A stretch of 64,000 nucleotides of DNA. It comes from Phytoactinopolyspora mesophila (GTDB taxonomy: Bacteria > Actinomycetota > Actinomycetes > Jiangellales > Jiangellaceae). Shown here piece after piece: positions 28,001 through 36,224 of the stretch. Position 1 is the stretch's first letter; every line of letters starts with the position of its first letter. The notes beneath the pieces are model-generated. The model ran no database searches. It was not told the DNA's origin and was given only the letters and a program-made list of their open reading frames with translations. Position numbers and translations under genes: made by a program. The stretch lies in contig NZ_WLZY01000006.1 of NCBI RefSeq assembly GCF_010122465.1, forward strand, positions 124,001 through 188,000, read 5' to 3'.

Positions 28001-28118
28001 CGAGCGGCCGGTGGCATCTTCGGCTCTACGGGGTACGAGCGACGCGAGCGCTCCTGAGCTGCACCTGGGACCGTTCCAGATCGTGACGTTGCGCTTCCAG
28101 TTAACAGGTGCCGAATGA
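25047..28118 (+). CDS. GH38 alpha-mannosidase
   Basis: A 1023-residue cytoplasmic glycosidase that removes alpha-linked mannose. It has no signal peptide. Following an N-terminal beta domain, HAHID at residues 271-275 provides zinc ligands, WLPDSFGYS carries the probable nucleophile D385, and QFHDILPGSS carries a further ligand, the standard GH38 set, then C-terminal beta-sandwich domains. GAGGAG lies 12 bases before the ATG at 25047. Placed behind the Tat-secreted GH85 enzyme and importer, it would trim oligomannose after uptake. Confidence 0.93.
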   Translation: MHHDRSLIENRIERVLRQRLRPAVHRTVAPLSVAAWHVNGGQGEPVDPPTALPGGPGAEGGVEYRPAGVGDRWGPAWGTSWFHLTGEVPADAAGRRVELVVDLGWEDHSPGFQAEGLVYRPDGSVVKGLNPRNSWVPIGDTATGGEQIDLYVEAAANPLIMDSDPFSPTDLGEKTTAGGEPLYRLNRIDICVFESDVWELVQDIEVLDGLMRELPEGEPRRWSIERALERALDVLDLQDIPGTADSAREELRDVLASPANASVHRISAVGHAHIDSAWLWPTRETVRKVARTSSNVVQLLDEYPEMVFAMSSAQQLEWIEQHRPEVFARVAEHIKDGRFVPVGGMWVESDTNMPGSEAMARQFVYGKRYFLEKFGVETEEVWLPDSFGYSPALPQLVRLSGSRWFLTQKISWNQRNPFPHHSFWWEGIDGTRVFTHFPPVDTYNSELSGRELAHAVRNFRDKGGASRSLVPFGWGDGGGGPTREMIARASRTADLEGSPRVTIEKPSAFFAAAEEEYADAPVWAGELYLELHRGTYTSQAKTKRGNRRSEHLLAEAELWCTTAAAQGLIEYPYDQLERIWKLVLLQQFHDILPGSSIAWVHREAAETYEQIATELTDVIVAAQRALAGDGDGTVVFNAAPHTRAGVPAFGALPQPPAPEPVKVEARDGGYVLDNGRLRVVIDARGLLTSVHDAEAAREVLAPGAAGNLLQVHPDFPNMWDAWDVDRFYRNTVVELTEADDVMLQPMGSDGIATVKVRRTFGDSHVTQLISLAPDVRRVDLGVDVDWHEREKFLKAAFPLDVHSRHASYETQFGHHERPTHENTSWEAMKFEVCAHRFVHVAEPGYGVALVNDSTYGHDVRREARTGGGTTTTLRLSLLRAPRFPDPETDQGRHLLRYALVPGAGIEDAVREGAAINLPERAVPGDQPVQPLVQVHSGTGVVTAVKLADDRSGDVVVRLYEASGGRSITQLQTSLPVTSVVETDLLERPVASSALRGTSDASAPELHLGPFQIVTLRFQLTGAE

Positions 28119-28176
28119 GTGAACGCCGCACGATCACCTCGCTGACCTCACGGTGAGCCACTCTGCAGGGACGTGC

Positions 28177-28213
28177 TGTCGTGCAGGTGAGCATGATGCT
28201 CACCTGCACGACA
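28177..28213. repeat. Perfect 18-bp inverted repeat downstream of the alpha-mannosidase gene
   Basis: Arms at 28177-28194 and 28196-28213 match perfectly around one central base. A CACGATCACC block lies upstream at 28129-28138. There is no T-tract; it may still end the N-glycan transcript or protect its 3' end. Confidence 0.85.
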
Positions 28214-28290
28214 TGACGGGTCAACCGAAGTGTGACATTCTGTCGTGTCGGTACTGCGGTGATACGGGACGTGGGAGGTTCTTTTTCGGG

Positions 28291-28962
28291 ATGCGCGCAC
28301 GGACGGTGGTGGCGGGTGTCGTCGCGTGTTTGGCGCTGCTCGTGGCCTGCGACTCCGGGGAAGAGCCGGCCGGTTTGGAAGCGACGGCTGAGCCGACCGC
28401 AGAGCCGACGCCTGAGCCGACTGAGCCGGCGGAAGAGCCAGAACCCGACGAAACCGAGTCTCCGGAGCCGGTGGCGACGTTCACTCAGCCGTACCTGCCC
28501 GAGGAATCGGTCGTCGAACTGCGTGACGAGGTACCGATCGAGGTGCCGGACGGCGCCACCGATGACGAAGCCGATGTCATTCGGGCGTTCGGCCGCTATT
28601 ACGCGATCGTGGAGCAGCACGTGTGGGGTGTGCCGCTCGACGGCGCCGACTATGAGGCCGTGGCCACGGGCGAACGCCTGGACGGCTTGCATGATTCCGC
28701 ACAGGAGAGGGACGAGCTCAAACGGGTCGTCGTGGGCCCGCCGGTCGACGTTCATGTGGTGTCTGTGGAAGTTGACGGCGATGAAGCGAGGTTGTTCGTG
28801 TGCGTCGACACGGGCGAGAGTCTTCGAGTGACAGATGGCAATCCGACGTCGGTCGCCCAACTGATCCAGTTCGATACCGATCTGGTCGTCACTGACGGAG
28901 AGTGGAAGGTCGCGAAGACGATCAACATCGATGACGTCGAGGCGTGCCAGGAGGACAGCTGA
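28291..28962 (+). CDS. Lipoprotein with Pro/Glu/Thr-rich linker
   Basis: A 223-residue lipoprotein: lipobox LVAC with Cys20, then an acidic repeat-rich tether (PTAEPTPEPT type, about residues 30-62), then a 150-residue alpha+beta domain (DDEADVIRAFGRYYAIVEQH onward) resembling small NTF2-like domains of actinobacterial lipoproteins near WXG100 loci, a tentative comparison. GGAGG lies about 12 bases before the ATG. Its stop overlaps the start of the next, frameshifted gene (TGATG), and the EccC-type gene follows, so it is probably part of the secretion operon. Confidence 0.75.
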   Translation: MRARTVVAGVVACLALLVACDSGEEPAGLEATAEPTAEPTPEPTEPAEEPEPDETESPEPVATFTQPYLPEESVVELRDEVPIEVPDGATDDEADVIRAFGRYYAIVEQHVWGVPLDGADYEAVATGERLDGLHDSAQERDELKRVVVGPPVDVHVVSVEVDGDEARLFVCVDTGESLRVTDGNPTSVAQLIQFDTDLVVTDGEWKVAKTINIDDVEACQEDS

Positions 28963-29751
28963 TGAACCCGATGAGGGTGTTACGGTTGCTCCTCACGCTG
29001 GCCCTGGCTCTGCCTCTGGGGTCTCATCCTGCCCAATGAGGACGCGCTGGACGAAGCCGTCGAGGCTTGGGACGATGGCGAGACGCCCGTGACGTGGTAC
29101 AACCTCGAGTGCGTGGACGGCGTGGAGCCTGAATACGCCCGCAGTTACGTCCGGCACTGCGCGATGCTCTTCCCGGACCTGTGCCTGCCGTCGCCGTTCA
29201 CCTACGCGGTGCACGATGAGACGCCACCGGTGGTGATCGACCCGGAGGAGCTGGCCATGGCCGCGCGTGAATACCTTCATCTGCCCGAACCGGACGTTGA
29301 CCGTAACCCCAAGGCCGCGGACGCCGGCGGCGCCACCTTCGTCAATCTCGATACCTGGTTCTGGGTCACAGACCCTGACTCGGTGGGCGGTGCCGAAGGC
29401 GAACGCAGCGTCCGTGCGTCGATTCCGGAGTACGACGTTTGGGTGGAGGTCACGGCTACCACGCCGGGCCTGGCCTTGGGCTCGCCTGCGGGTGAAACCC
29501 GGTGCGAACCTGAACGCGCATTGCGGCAGTGGGAGCCGGGCGGCTCCGATACCGACGCCTGTACCGTGCAGTTCTCTCGTGCATCCCTGGGCTACCCGCA
29601 GGGTTTCCCGGTCACTGCGAGCGCCGAATGGTCGGCGACGTGGGTCGGCATGGACGTCAGTGGCGTCGAGCACTCCGGAGACTTCGTCCCGTTGCGGGTC
29701 GAGACCGAGGTCAGCGTTCCGGTGGCGGAGATGCAGACTGTGGTGCACTGA
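28962..29751 (+). pseudogene. Secreted protein gene with a one-base frameshift after its signal peptide
   Basis: The ATG at 28962 (TGATG overlap with the lipoprotein gene, GGAGGAC upstream) encodes a classic hydrophobic signal segment that terminates at 29039 after 25 residues. Reading one base on from the GGGG run at 29018-29021 restores a continuous frame of about 235 residues to 29751 (LILPNEDALDEAVEAWDDGE...). The mature part has Cys pairs (ECVDG, RHCAML, DLCLP) and W-rich beta segments typical of exported PKD-like proteins coded near actinobacterial secretion loci. One surplus G explains everything. It could be a real mutation, a phase-variable tract or a sequencing error. A GTG at 29089 could start a leaderless product without export signal. 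Confidence 0.7.
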
Positions 29752-29846
29752 GCGGTGTGACCGTTCCGCGTGCCAGCGGCCGGGGCGAAGGCTCGGTACC
29801 ATGCTGAGCAGATGAGCCGAGCTCGACACGAGGCTGGAGCGGATAC

Positions 29847-32800
29847 GTGCGGCTGTTGCTGAGCGCCATGACGGCGACGGATGGAGACGTCGTCGACTTG
29901 GCGGTGGAGTGTGACGACAACGCGACCGTGGCCGATATCGCGCAGCACCTGGCGTCCACCCTGGATGTTCCTGCTCGGGCGCCCCAGATCTTGCACTCCG
30001 CGGGCCGGCACCTCGGTGTGGTCGACGACGGCCTGGGCCCGGCTACGGAGACAGTTGAGCCGCCGCAACTATTCGTGGGTAACCTGGCGCTGGATCCGAA
30101 GGTTCTCGTCCGGGAATCGCCGTTGCACAACGGTGTGCTGGTCGGTCTCGGCGCACCGCTTCCGGAGGCTTTTGCCGAGCGTACGGGTGTCGTCGAGTTG
30201 AGAACCGTCTCTGGTGTCGGCGCGGGGCGGGTCGACAGCCTTGCGCCTGGGAGCTACGACGTCGGCACCAGCCCCGCGGCCGCGATCCAGGTTCTGGATC
30301 CGGCGTTGCCAGCCACTGTCTTCCGACTGGATGTCCAACTCGACGGCACGGTCACGATCACCCCCGATCCGGCCGTCGTCGGCGAGATGGTCCCCCCGCC
30401 CGCCCGTGAGCACCGTCTCGAGGGACCGATCATCGTCCCGAAGGACGAGAAGGAGAAGAAAAAGAAGAAGCAGCGCCGCAAGCGCCGGTACAAGAAGCTG
30501 ATGAAGGAGCTCGACCGGCTCAAGCAGCCGCACTTGACGCTCGATCCCGAGGAAGACCGTCCCTACGCGCATATGGACCGGGTGGCGCTGGACCGGCCGA
30601 TGACGTGGACTCCGGGTACCGCTCTGGTGATCGGTGAGGTGATGTTCGAGCTGGCCGTCCCCGGCACCCCGGATGCTTCGCTGTCACCCAGCCCGAGCGG
30701 CGTCACGCTTGACTACAACCGCCCACCGCGGTTGCTCCCACCCCCGCGGCAGACCGACTTCAGACTGCCTACCGAGCCACGGAAGCCGGAGAAGTCGCCC
30801 ATGCAGTGGGCGATGGCCATCTCGCCGGTGCTCATGGGCGGCACCATGTTCGTCCTGAATGGGTCTCCGTACAGCCTGATGATCATGCTTCTCGCCCCGT
30901 TCATGCTGCTCGCGAGGTACAGCGGCTCGAAGAAACAGAAACGGGCCAGCCATCGTACGCAGATGGAGAACTTCGTCGAGCGGATGCAGCGCATCAGCGG
31001 GCAGGCGTACGACGCCTTGGTCACCGAGCGTGGGGCACGGCGGCGCGACATGCCGGATCCGGCTGCCATCCTGCTGTTCGCCACCGGCCCTCGAGCACGG
31101 CTGTGGGAACGGCGGCGCACCGATCCCGACTGGATGCGGGTCCGTATCGGCACCGCGGATATCGCCAGTGAGGTCGCGCTGACCGATCCGTCGCGGGAGG
31201 ACCACGAGCGGGTGCTGCACTGGACCGCACCCGACGTCCCCATCGGCGTCGACATGGCTGCCGCGGGTGTCACCGGTGTCGCCGGCCCGGACGGAATCCG
31301 CACCTTGGTGGCGGAATGGATGGTGGCCCAAGCGGCGGCCCTGCACAGCCCGGCCGATCTCGAGATCGTTGTCCTGTCCGACCCGGAGGGCGACGAAGCG
31401 TGGAACTGGGTCCGCTGGCTGCCGCATGCGCGCCGCGGCGACGACGCCGAGATCATCGCACAGGTGGGCAGCGACGAAGAGACCACCAATCGCCGAGTGG
31501 GCGAATTGATGTCCATCATGGAAGCCCGCCGGGCGGCTCGGGATGGCAAAGGCGGCGCGCTCTCCGGCGGCCGGAGCGGCAACTCCACTTTCCCGCCGGT
31601 GCTGGTGGTCCTCGACGGGGCTCGCCGGATCCGGCTGATCCCGGGTCTCGTGACGCTGCTGCACGAGGGCCCGGCGCTCGGCATGCTGTTTCTCTGCATC
31701 GACACCGAGGAGCAACAGCTGCCGGAGGAATGCCGCGCCGTGGTCCACGTCGGCCCCGGCAACTCCACCACCGTCCGGGTCACCGAGGTCAAGACGGTTG
31801 AGGGTGTCCGCGCGGACATCGTTCCGCCTGGCTGGTGTGAGCGCCTGGGCCGCGCACTAGCTCCCATCAAGGACGTCAGCTCTGAGGACTTGTCCTCGAC
31901 GCTGCCCACCTCGAGCCGGCTGCTCGATGTGCTCAAGCTCGATCCGGTGACGCCCGAGGCGATCGAACGCTGGTGGTCCCAGGTGGGCCGGGCGACCAGG
32001 GTGGTCATCGGCGAGGGTTCCGAGGGTCCGTTCTCCATCGACATCCGCGCGGACGGGCCGCACGGCCTGGTCGCGGGTACTACCGGTTCGGGTAAGTCGG
32101 AGCTGCTGCAGACCATCATCGCCGCGCTGGCGGTGGCCAACCGGCCGGACGAGTTCACCTTCGTTTTGGTGGACTACAAAGGTGGTGCGGCGTTCAAAGA
32201 CTGCAACCACCTGCCGCACACCGTCGGTATGGTGACCGACCTCGATGGTCACCTGACCACGCGCGCCCTGGCGAGTCTCGCCGCTGAGCTGCATCGCCGC
32301 GAGCACCAGCTGGCGCATGCCGACGCCAAGGACATCGAAGACTATCTCGCCGGCAAGGACCCCGACGACGAGCCGATGCCGCGGCTGATGATCGTCATCG
32401 ACGAGTTCGCCGCGCTGGTCGCGGAGCTCCCGGACTTCGTGAAGGGTCTCGTGGACATCGCGCGTAGAGGCCGGTCGCTCGGAGTGCATCTGATCCTGGC
32501 GACGCAGCGGCCCGCGGGTGTCGTCAGCGCCGAGATCAAGTCGAACACGAACCTGCGCATCGCGTTGCGGGTCACCGACCGCACTGACAGCCAGGACGTG
32601 ATCGAGTCCGGTGAGTCGGCGGAGATCCCCAAGTCGCTGCCCGGCCGGGCCTACGCCAGGCTCGGGCATTCGGCGCTGTACCAATTCCAGTCCGCTCGCG
32701 TCGGTGGCCGGCCACTCGCGCCTGATGCGGGCGCGTCCGTCGGATCGCGGCACATGTCGTGGAAGAGTATCGGGCGTCCGCCAGAGGCCAAAGGGGGAGC

Positions 32801-34511
32801 TCAGGCCGAAGAAGACGTCAGCATCCCCACCGACCTGGCGAGTCTGGTAGAGGCGGTGACCGAGGCGTCCGAGCGCACGGGCATCAAAGCCCCGCCGCCG
32901 CCGTGGCTGCCGCCCCTGGCCGATATCATCACCCTCGACCAGTTGTTCACTGAGGAAGGCGCCTCGGTGGGCTCCGGCGATCAGATCCGATTGCCCTTCG
33001 GCATGTCGGACATCCCCAGTGAGCAGCGCCGTTCGGTCGCCTATTTCGATGTCTCCGACGGATCGCACCTGTCGGTGATCGGTGCGCCGCGAAGTGGCCG
33101 GTCCACGGTGCTGCGGGCGCTGGCCGGCGTGATCGGACGCGAGGTATCGCCGCGCGACGTTCATCTCTACGGGGTCGACTGCGGCAACAACGCCCTGCTG
33201 CCGATGGTTGGGCTGCCACACACCGGAGCGGTGGTCACCCGCGACCAGCCTGATCGCCTGAGCCGGTTCACCTCACGGCTACGGGGCGAAATCGCACGGC
33301 GGCAGCAGTTGCTGGCCGAGCAGGGATATGCCGACGTGGGAGAACAGCGGGCGCACGCACCGGAAGACAAGCGGCTGCCGTACCTCATCGTGCTCTTCGA
33401 CCGATGGGAAGGGTTCAAGCAGGCGTTCGAAACCTACGACAACGGCCGTCTCCTGGAACTGTGGCAGCAGATCCTGCAGGAAGGCGCCGGGCCGGGTATC
33501 AAGGTCGTCATGACGGCGGATCGCTCCGGACTCGTCGGGCGGATGGCGGCGATGCTGGACGACAAACTGATGCTGCGCATGACCGAGGCGTCCGACTTCG
33601 GGGCGATCGGTCTGATCAGCCGCGAGGTTCCAGAACACATGGAGCCGGGCCGCGCGTTCCGGGCCGACGGCATCCGGGAGACCCAGGTCGCACTGCTCAC
33701 CGAGGACGACGCCGGTACCGCGCAGGTAGCCGCGCTGCAAGAGATCGGCCGGGAAGCAACCGAGAGATATGCCGACCTGCCGCGGTCGCAGCGCCCGTTC
33801 CGGGTCGACCCGCTGCCGACGAAGATCACCCTGGACGACGCTCTCGGTCTGGCGGAGCGGACGCTGGCCGATACCGAGCTCCCGGTGGCAGTCGGCGGCG
33901 ACACACTCACGTTGCGAACCCTGGACGCTATCGATCACGGGCCGGGCATGCTGATCCTCGGACCGCGCCGGGCGGGCCGCAGCGCCACTCTGCTGACAGT
34001 GGCGACGTCCATTCTCGAGCGCGGCTGGAGGGTGATCCTGGTGACGCCGCGGCGCAGCCCGCTGCGTGATCTGGGTGAACACGAGGGCGTCCTGGGCGTC
34101 GTCGACCTCGAGTCGAAGAAGGACGATGTGCTCGAGCTGATGGAAGGCATCGTCCCGGCCAAGGACGCGCCGCCGTCGGCGTTGCTGATCGACGACATCG
34201 AGCTGATTGGCGTGGACGGCTGGCTGGTGGACGCCATCACCAAACATCTGGGCAAGCTCCGCGATTCCGGGAGCGTAATCGTGGCCTCCGGCACTACGGA
34301 TGACCTGGGTAGTTCGTATCGTGGTCCGGTCGCGGCGTTGAAGAAATCACGATCCGGTGTGCTGTTGTCGCCGGGGTCCGCGAGCGACGGCGATCACTTC
34401 GGCATCAAGTTGCCGCGATCCCTGGCCAGCGGCATGCCCCCGGGCCGCGGCATCTACGTGGCCGCTGGGCAGTGGCAGCTCGTCCAGGTGGCTGAGGTCA
34501 AGGCAAAGTAG
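29847..34511 (+). CDS. eccC: EccC/EssC-type FtsK/SpoIIIE ATPase of type VII secretion
   Basis: A 1554-residue membrane motor for WXG100 export. The N-terminus has two small beta-rich modules (about 1-90 and 120-175, FHA/ubiquitin-like as in EssC), a very basic KEKKKKKQRRKRRYKK segment (about 203), two membrane helices (about 315-360), then three FtsK/SpoIIIE domains. D1 is intact: GTTGSGKS at 744-751 and Walker B ending D852-E853. D2 (GAPRSGRS, 1079-1086) and D3 (GPRRAGRS, 1372-1379) have Arg for the P-loop Lys, so only D1 should hydrolyse ATP strongly. GTG 29847 follows GGAGCGGATAC. EccB, EccD, EccE and mycosin genes are absent from the window. Confidence 0.88.
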   Translation: MRLLLSAMTATDGDVVDLAVECDDNATVADIAQHLASTLDVPARAPQILHSAGRHLGVVDDGLGPATETVEPPQLFVGNLALDPKVLVRESPLHNGVLVGLGAPLPEAFAERTGVVELRTVSGVGAGRVDSLAPGSYDVGTSPAAAIQVLDPALPATVFRLDVQLDGTVTITPDPAVVGEMVPPPAREHRLEGPIIVPKDEKEKKKKKQRRKRRYKKLMKELDRLKQPHLTLDPEEDRPYAHMDRVALDRPMTWTPGTALVIGEVMFELAVPGTPDASLSPSPSGVTLDYNRPPRLLPPPRQTDFRLPTEPRKPEKSPMQWAMAISPVLMGGTMFVLNGSPYSLMIMLLAPFMLLARYSGSKKQKRASHRTQMENFVERMQRISGQAYDALVTERGARRRDMPDPAAILLFATGPRARLWERRRTDPDWMRVRIGTADIASEVALTDPSREDHERVLHWTAPDVPIGVDMAAAGVTGVAGPDGIRTLVAEWMVAQAAALHSPADLEIVVLSDPEGDEAWNWVRWLPHARRGDDAEIIAQVGSDEETTNRRVGELMSIMEARRAARDGKGGALSGGRSGNSTFPPVLVVLDGARRIRLIPGLVTLLHEGPALGMLFLCIDTEEQQLPEECRAVVHVGPGNSTTVRVTEVKTVEGVRADIVPPGWCERLGRALAPIKDVSSEDLSSTLPTSSRLLDVLKLDPVTPEAIERWWSQVGRATRVVIGEGSEGPFSIDIRADGPHGLVAGTTGSGKSELLQTIIAALAVANRPDEFTFVLVDYKGGAAFKDCNHLPHTVGMVTDLDGHLTTRALASLAAELHRREHQLAHADAKDIEDYLAGKDPDDEPMPRLMIVIDEFAALVAELPDFVKGLVDIARRGRSLGVHLILATQRPAGVVSAEIKSNTNLRIALRVTDRTDSQDVIESGESAEIPKSLPGRAYARLGHSALYQFQSARVGGRPLAPDAGASVGSRHMSWKSIGRPPEAKGGAQAEEDVSIPTDLASLVEAVTEASERTGIKAPPPPWLPPLADIITLDQLFTEEGASVGSGDQIRLPFGMSDIPSEQRRSVAYFDVSDGSHLSVIGAPRSGRSTVLRALAGVIGREVSPRDVHLYGVDCGNNALLPMVGLPHTGAVVTRDQPDRLSRFTSRLRGEIARRQQLLAEQGYADVGEQRAHAPEDKRLPYLIVLFDRWEGFKQAFETYDNGRLLELWQQILQEGAGPGIKVVMTADRSGLVGRMAAMLDDKLMLRMTEASDFGAIGLISREVPEHMEPGRAFRADGIRETQVALLTEDDAGTAQVAALQEIGREATERYADLPRSQRPFRVDPLPTKITLDDALGLAERTLADTELPVAVGGDTLTLRTLDAIDHGPGMLILGPRRAGRSATLLTVATSILERGWRVILVTPRRSPLRDLGEHEGVLGVVDLESKKDDVLELMEGIVPAKDAPPSALLIDDIELIGVDGWLVDAITKHLGKLRDSGSVIVASGTTDDLGSSYRGPVAALKKSRSGVLLSPGSASDGDHFGIKLPRSLASGMPPGRGIYVAAGQWQLVQVAEVKAK

Positions 34512-34516
34512 GCGGG

Positions 34517-35098
34517 TCAGGCGTCGGGCACATCGCAGTACGGGTGGATCATGTCGTCGCTGTCGCCGAGTTCCAGATACTCGGCCTCGGTGTACCAGCC
34601 CTGGTCCTGCACGTACCACTGATCGTGGTTGTCGTCGGCACCGCGCAGAAAAGAATCGACGGAGATGTTTGCCCGGATGGGGACGGCCGGGTAGAACCGG
34701 CCCTCGCCGTCCGCGGACCGCTCGGGGTCTGCCGGGTGGACGCTGATGCGTACGAGGTCCGCCTCGGTCCAGTCTGTGTTCAGTGGCGTGGTTTCGGTGA
34801 AGCCGTCCGGCGTGGTCCCCAAGGTGATGTACTCGAGTTCGCCGCCGGCGTCGTCGGCGCTGAGATGCCAGGTGTCGAGTACACGCCGGTTGCCGTCGCG
34901 CTCGGTCAGCTCGACGCTGATCCGGCCGACGCCGCCGCATTCGGCGCCGAGCCAGAACTCGAACCGGCCTTCGTCGTCGACTCTGGCGCCGCCTGCTGTC
35001 AGCGGCCCCTGTGGCGCCGACCACGGTGCGTCGCACCCTGCGGCGAGCACACCGACGACGACGGCGGCCGCCCACCGCCAATGGGTCCGATTCGCCAC
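34517..35098 (-). CDS. Lipoprotein downstream of the zincin-type effector candidate
   Basis: A 193-residue lipoprotein read from a GTG at 35098. Lipobox LAAGC places the lipidated Cys at 22. The rest is a beta-rich domain with many acidic residues and a pair of Cys. It begins 16 bases after the effector-candidate stop, so the pair is co-transcribed. Being anchored outside the membrane, it is a candidate immunity protein or chaperone for the neighbouring protein; that is inference from position only. No known family recognised. Confidence 0.68.
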   Translation of the reverse strand: MANRTHWRWAAAVVVGVLAAGCDAPWSAPQGPLTAGGARVDDEGRFEFWLGAECGGVGRISVELTERDGNRRVLDTWHLSADDAGGELEYITLGTTPDGFTETTPLNTDWTEADLVRISVHPADPERSADGEGRFYPAVPIRANISVDSFLRGADDNHDQWYVQDQGWYTEAEYLELGDSDDMIHPYCDVPDA

Positions 35099-35114
35099 CC
35101 TGGGGCGCGGGGGC

Positions 35115-36218
35115 CTAGGGGACACAGCTGTTTCCGCAGGTGCAGGTGTAGCCGCCGTCGGCAAGCCCAGCTTCGATCTCGAGGGGATGTTCGCACGGGT
35201 TATTCGGCCCATTGGTGACGTACTCCCAGATGAAGCGGGTATAGCCCAGCCGGGCCCACTGCTCGGCGTGAACCCGTTCGTGCCGGAGGAGCCGTTCGAG
35301 GCTCGGCGCGCCCGAACCAGGCGGCGGCACTCCATCGGTGATGGTGTCTTCGAGCACGCTGGCGGGATCGTCGTGGGAACCGTTGAGCACGAAGATCTCG
35401 CCCCACATGGTGCCACCGCGGAGCGAGAAGAGGTCGACGGTGTTGGGGATGACATCGAGAGACTTGGGGCCAGGAGCGGCCATCAGGATTCCCTCGGGGG
35501 TGGCGACCAGGGCGCCGCCGTTGTTCAGCACGAGGCCGGCGTCGCCGTTACCCATTCCGAACATCGTCGAGTACGACCAGCTGTTGGCATCGCGGCGTTC
35601 GTCGCTGAGGCTCGGCTCGCCGCCGTTCAGCAGCTCGATCGCGCGGGCGATCGCCTCAGCGTCGTCGGCGTTCTCGATGCGGCCGTAGGGCCGCCCGTCC
35701 GGCGTGCGCCAGAGGGTCACGTCATGCAAGATGTCGAACGTGTTCTGGTCGACGCCTTCCTGAATGGCCCGCTCGACCATGTCTTCGGGGCTGAGACCCG
35801 ACTGGAGTGTCCATGAGATCCACTCCCGGTGCAGCACCGTGGCGTATTCGTCGATGACACCGGCGTCCTGGAGCAGTTCAATGCTCTCGTTGACATCGGC
35901 ACGGTGAACCAGGTCGAGGTCGTCGACCAGATCGCCGGTGAACCCGACGACGGTGCCGCCGCCCAAAGCGGGATGGGAACTGTATTCGCTGAGCAACTGC
36001 CGGGCCAGGCGGTGACGTTCCCGGAGTTCCGGAATCAGCTCTTCGAGATCCTCCTGGGCATCGAGGAGCTTGCGCAGGTTCGACATGTCCACGCCGAGCC
36101 GCTCGAAATCGCGTTCCAGCGGTGAGATCAGGGTTTGCACGCCGGTCAGGGTCGCGTCGAGATCGTCGACCGCGGCCTCGAGCGCGTCGACGTCGATCGA
36201 AGCGTAGTCGTCAGTCAA
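35115..36218 (-). CDS. Putative type VII-exported protein with C-terminal HExxH zincin motif
   Basis: A 367-residue protein from a TTG start at 36218. Residues 1-80 are predicted coiled-coil helices (DALEAAVDDLDATLTGVQTL...), resembling the N-terminal WXG/LXG-like export domains of type VII effectors. The centre is of unknown fold. Near the C-terminus HERVHAEQW (H313, E314, H317) gives an HExxHxxQ metallopeptidase signature, followed by NPCEHPLEIEAGLAD, where a Glu could be the third zinc ligand as in DUF4157-like zincins, and four Cys at the end. A WXG100 gene lies 6 bases upstream and a lipoprotein 16 bases downstream, suggesting partner-effector-immunity order. Activity and export are inferred. 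Confidence 0.7.
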   Translation of the reverse strand: MTDDYASIDVDALEAAVDDLDATLTGVQTLISPLERDFERLGVDMSNLRKLLDAQEDLEELIPELRERHRLARQLLSEYSSHPALGGGTVVGFTGDLVDDLDLVHRADVNESIELLQDAGVIDEYATVLHREWISWTLQSGLSPEDMVERAIQEGVDQNTFDILHDVTLWRTPDGRPYGRIENADDAEAIARAIELLNGGEPSLSDERRDANSWSYSTMFGMGNGDAGLVLNNGGALVATPEGILMAAPGPKSLDVIPNTVDLFSLRGGTMWGEIFVLNGSHDDPASVLEDTITDGVPPPGSGAPSLERLLRHERVHAEQWARLGYTRFIWEYVTNGPNNPCEHPLEIEAGLADGGYTCTCGNSCVP

Positions 36219-36224
36219 CGTCGC

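Noticed and set aside
31857-33221. 454-residue minus-strand frame opposite the EccC-type gene
   Set aside because: The plus strand has continuous FtsK domains; the antisense frame is a shadow.
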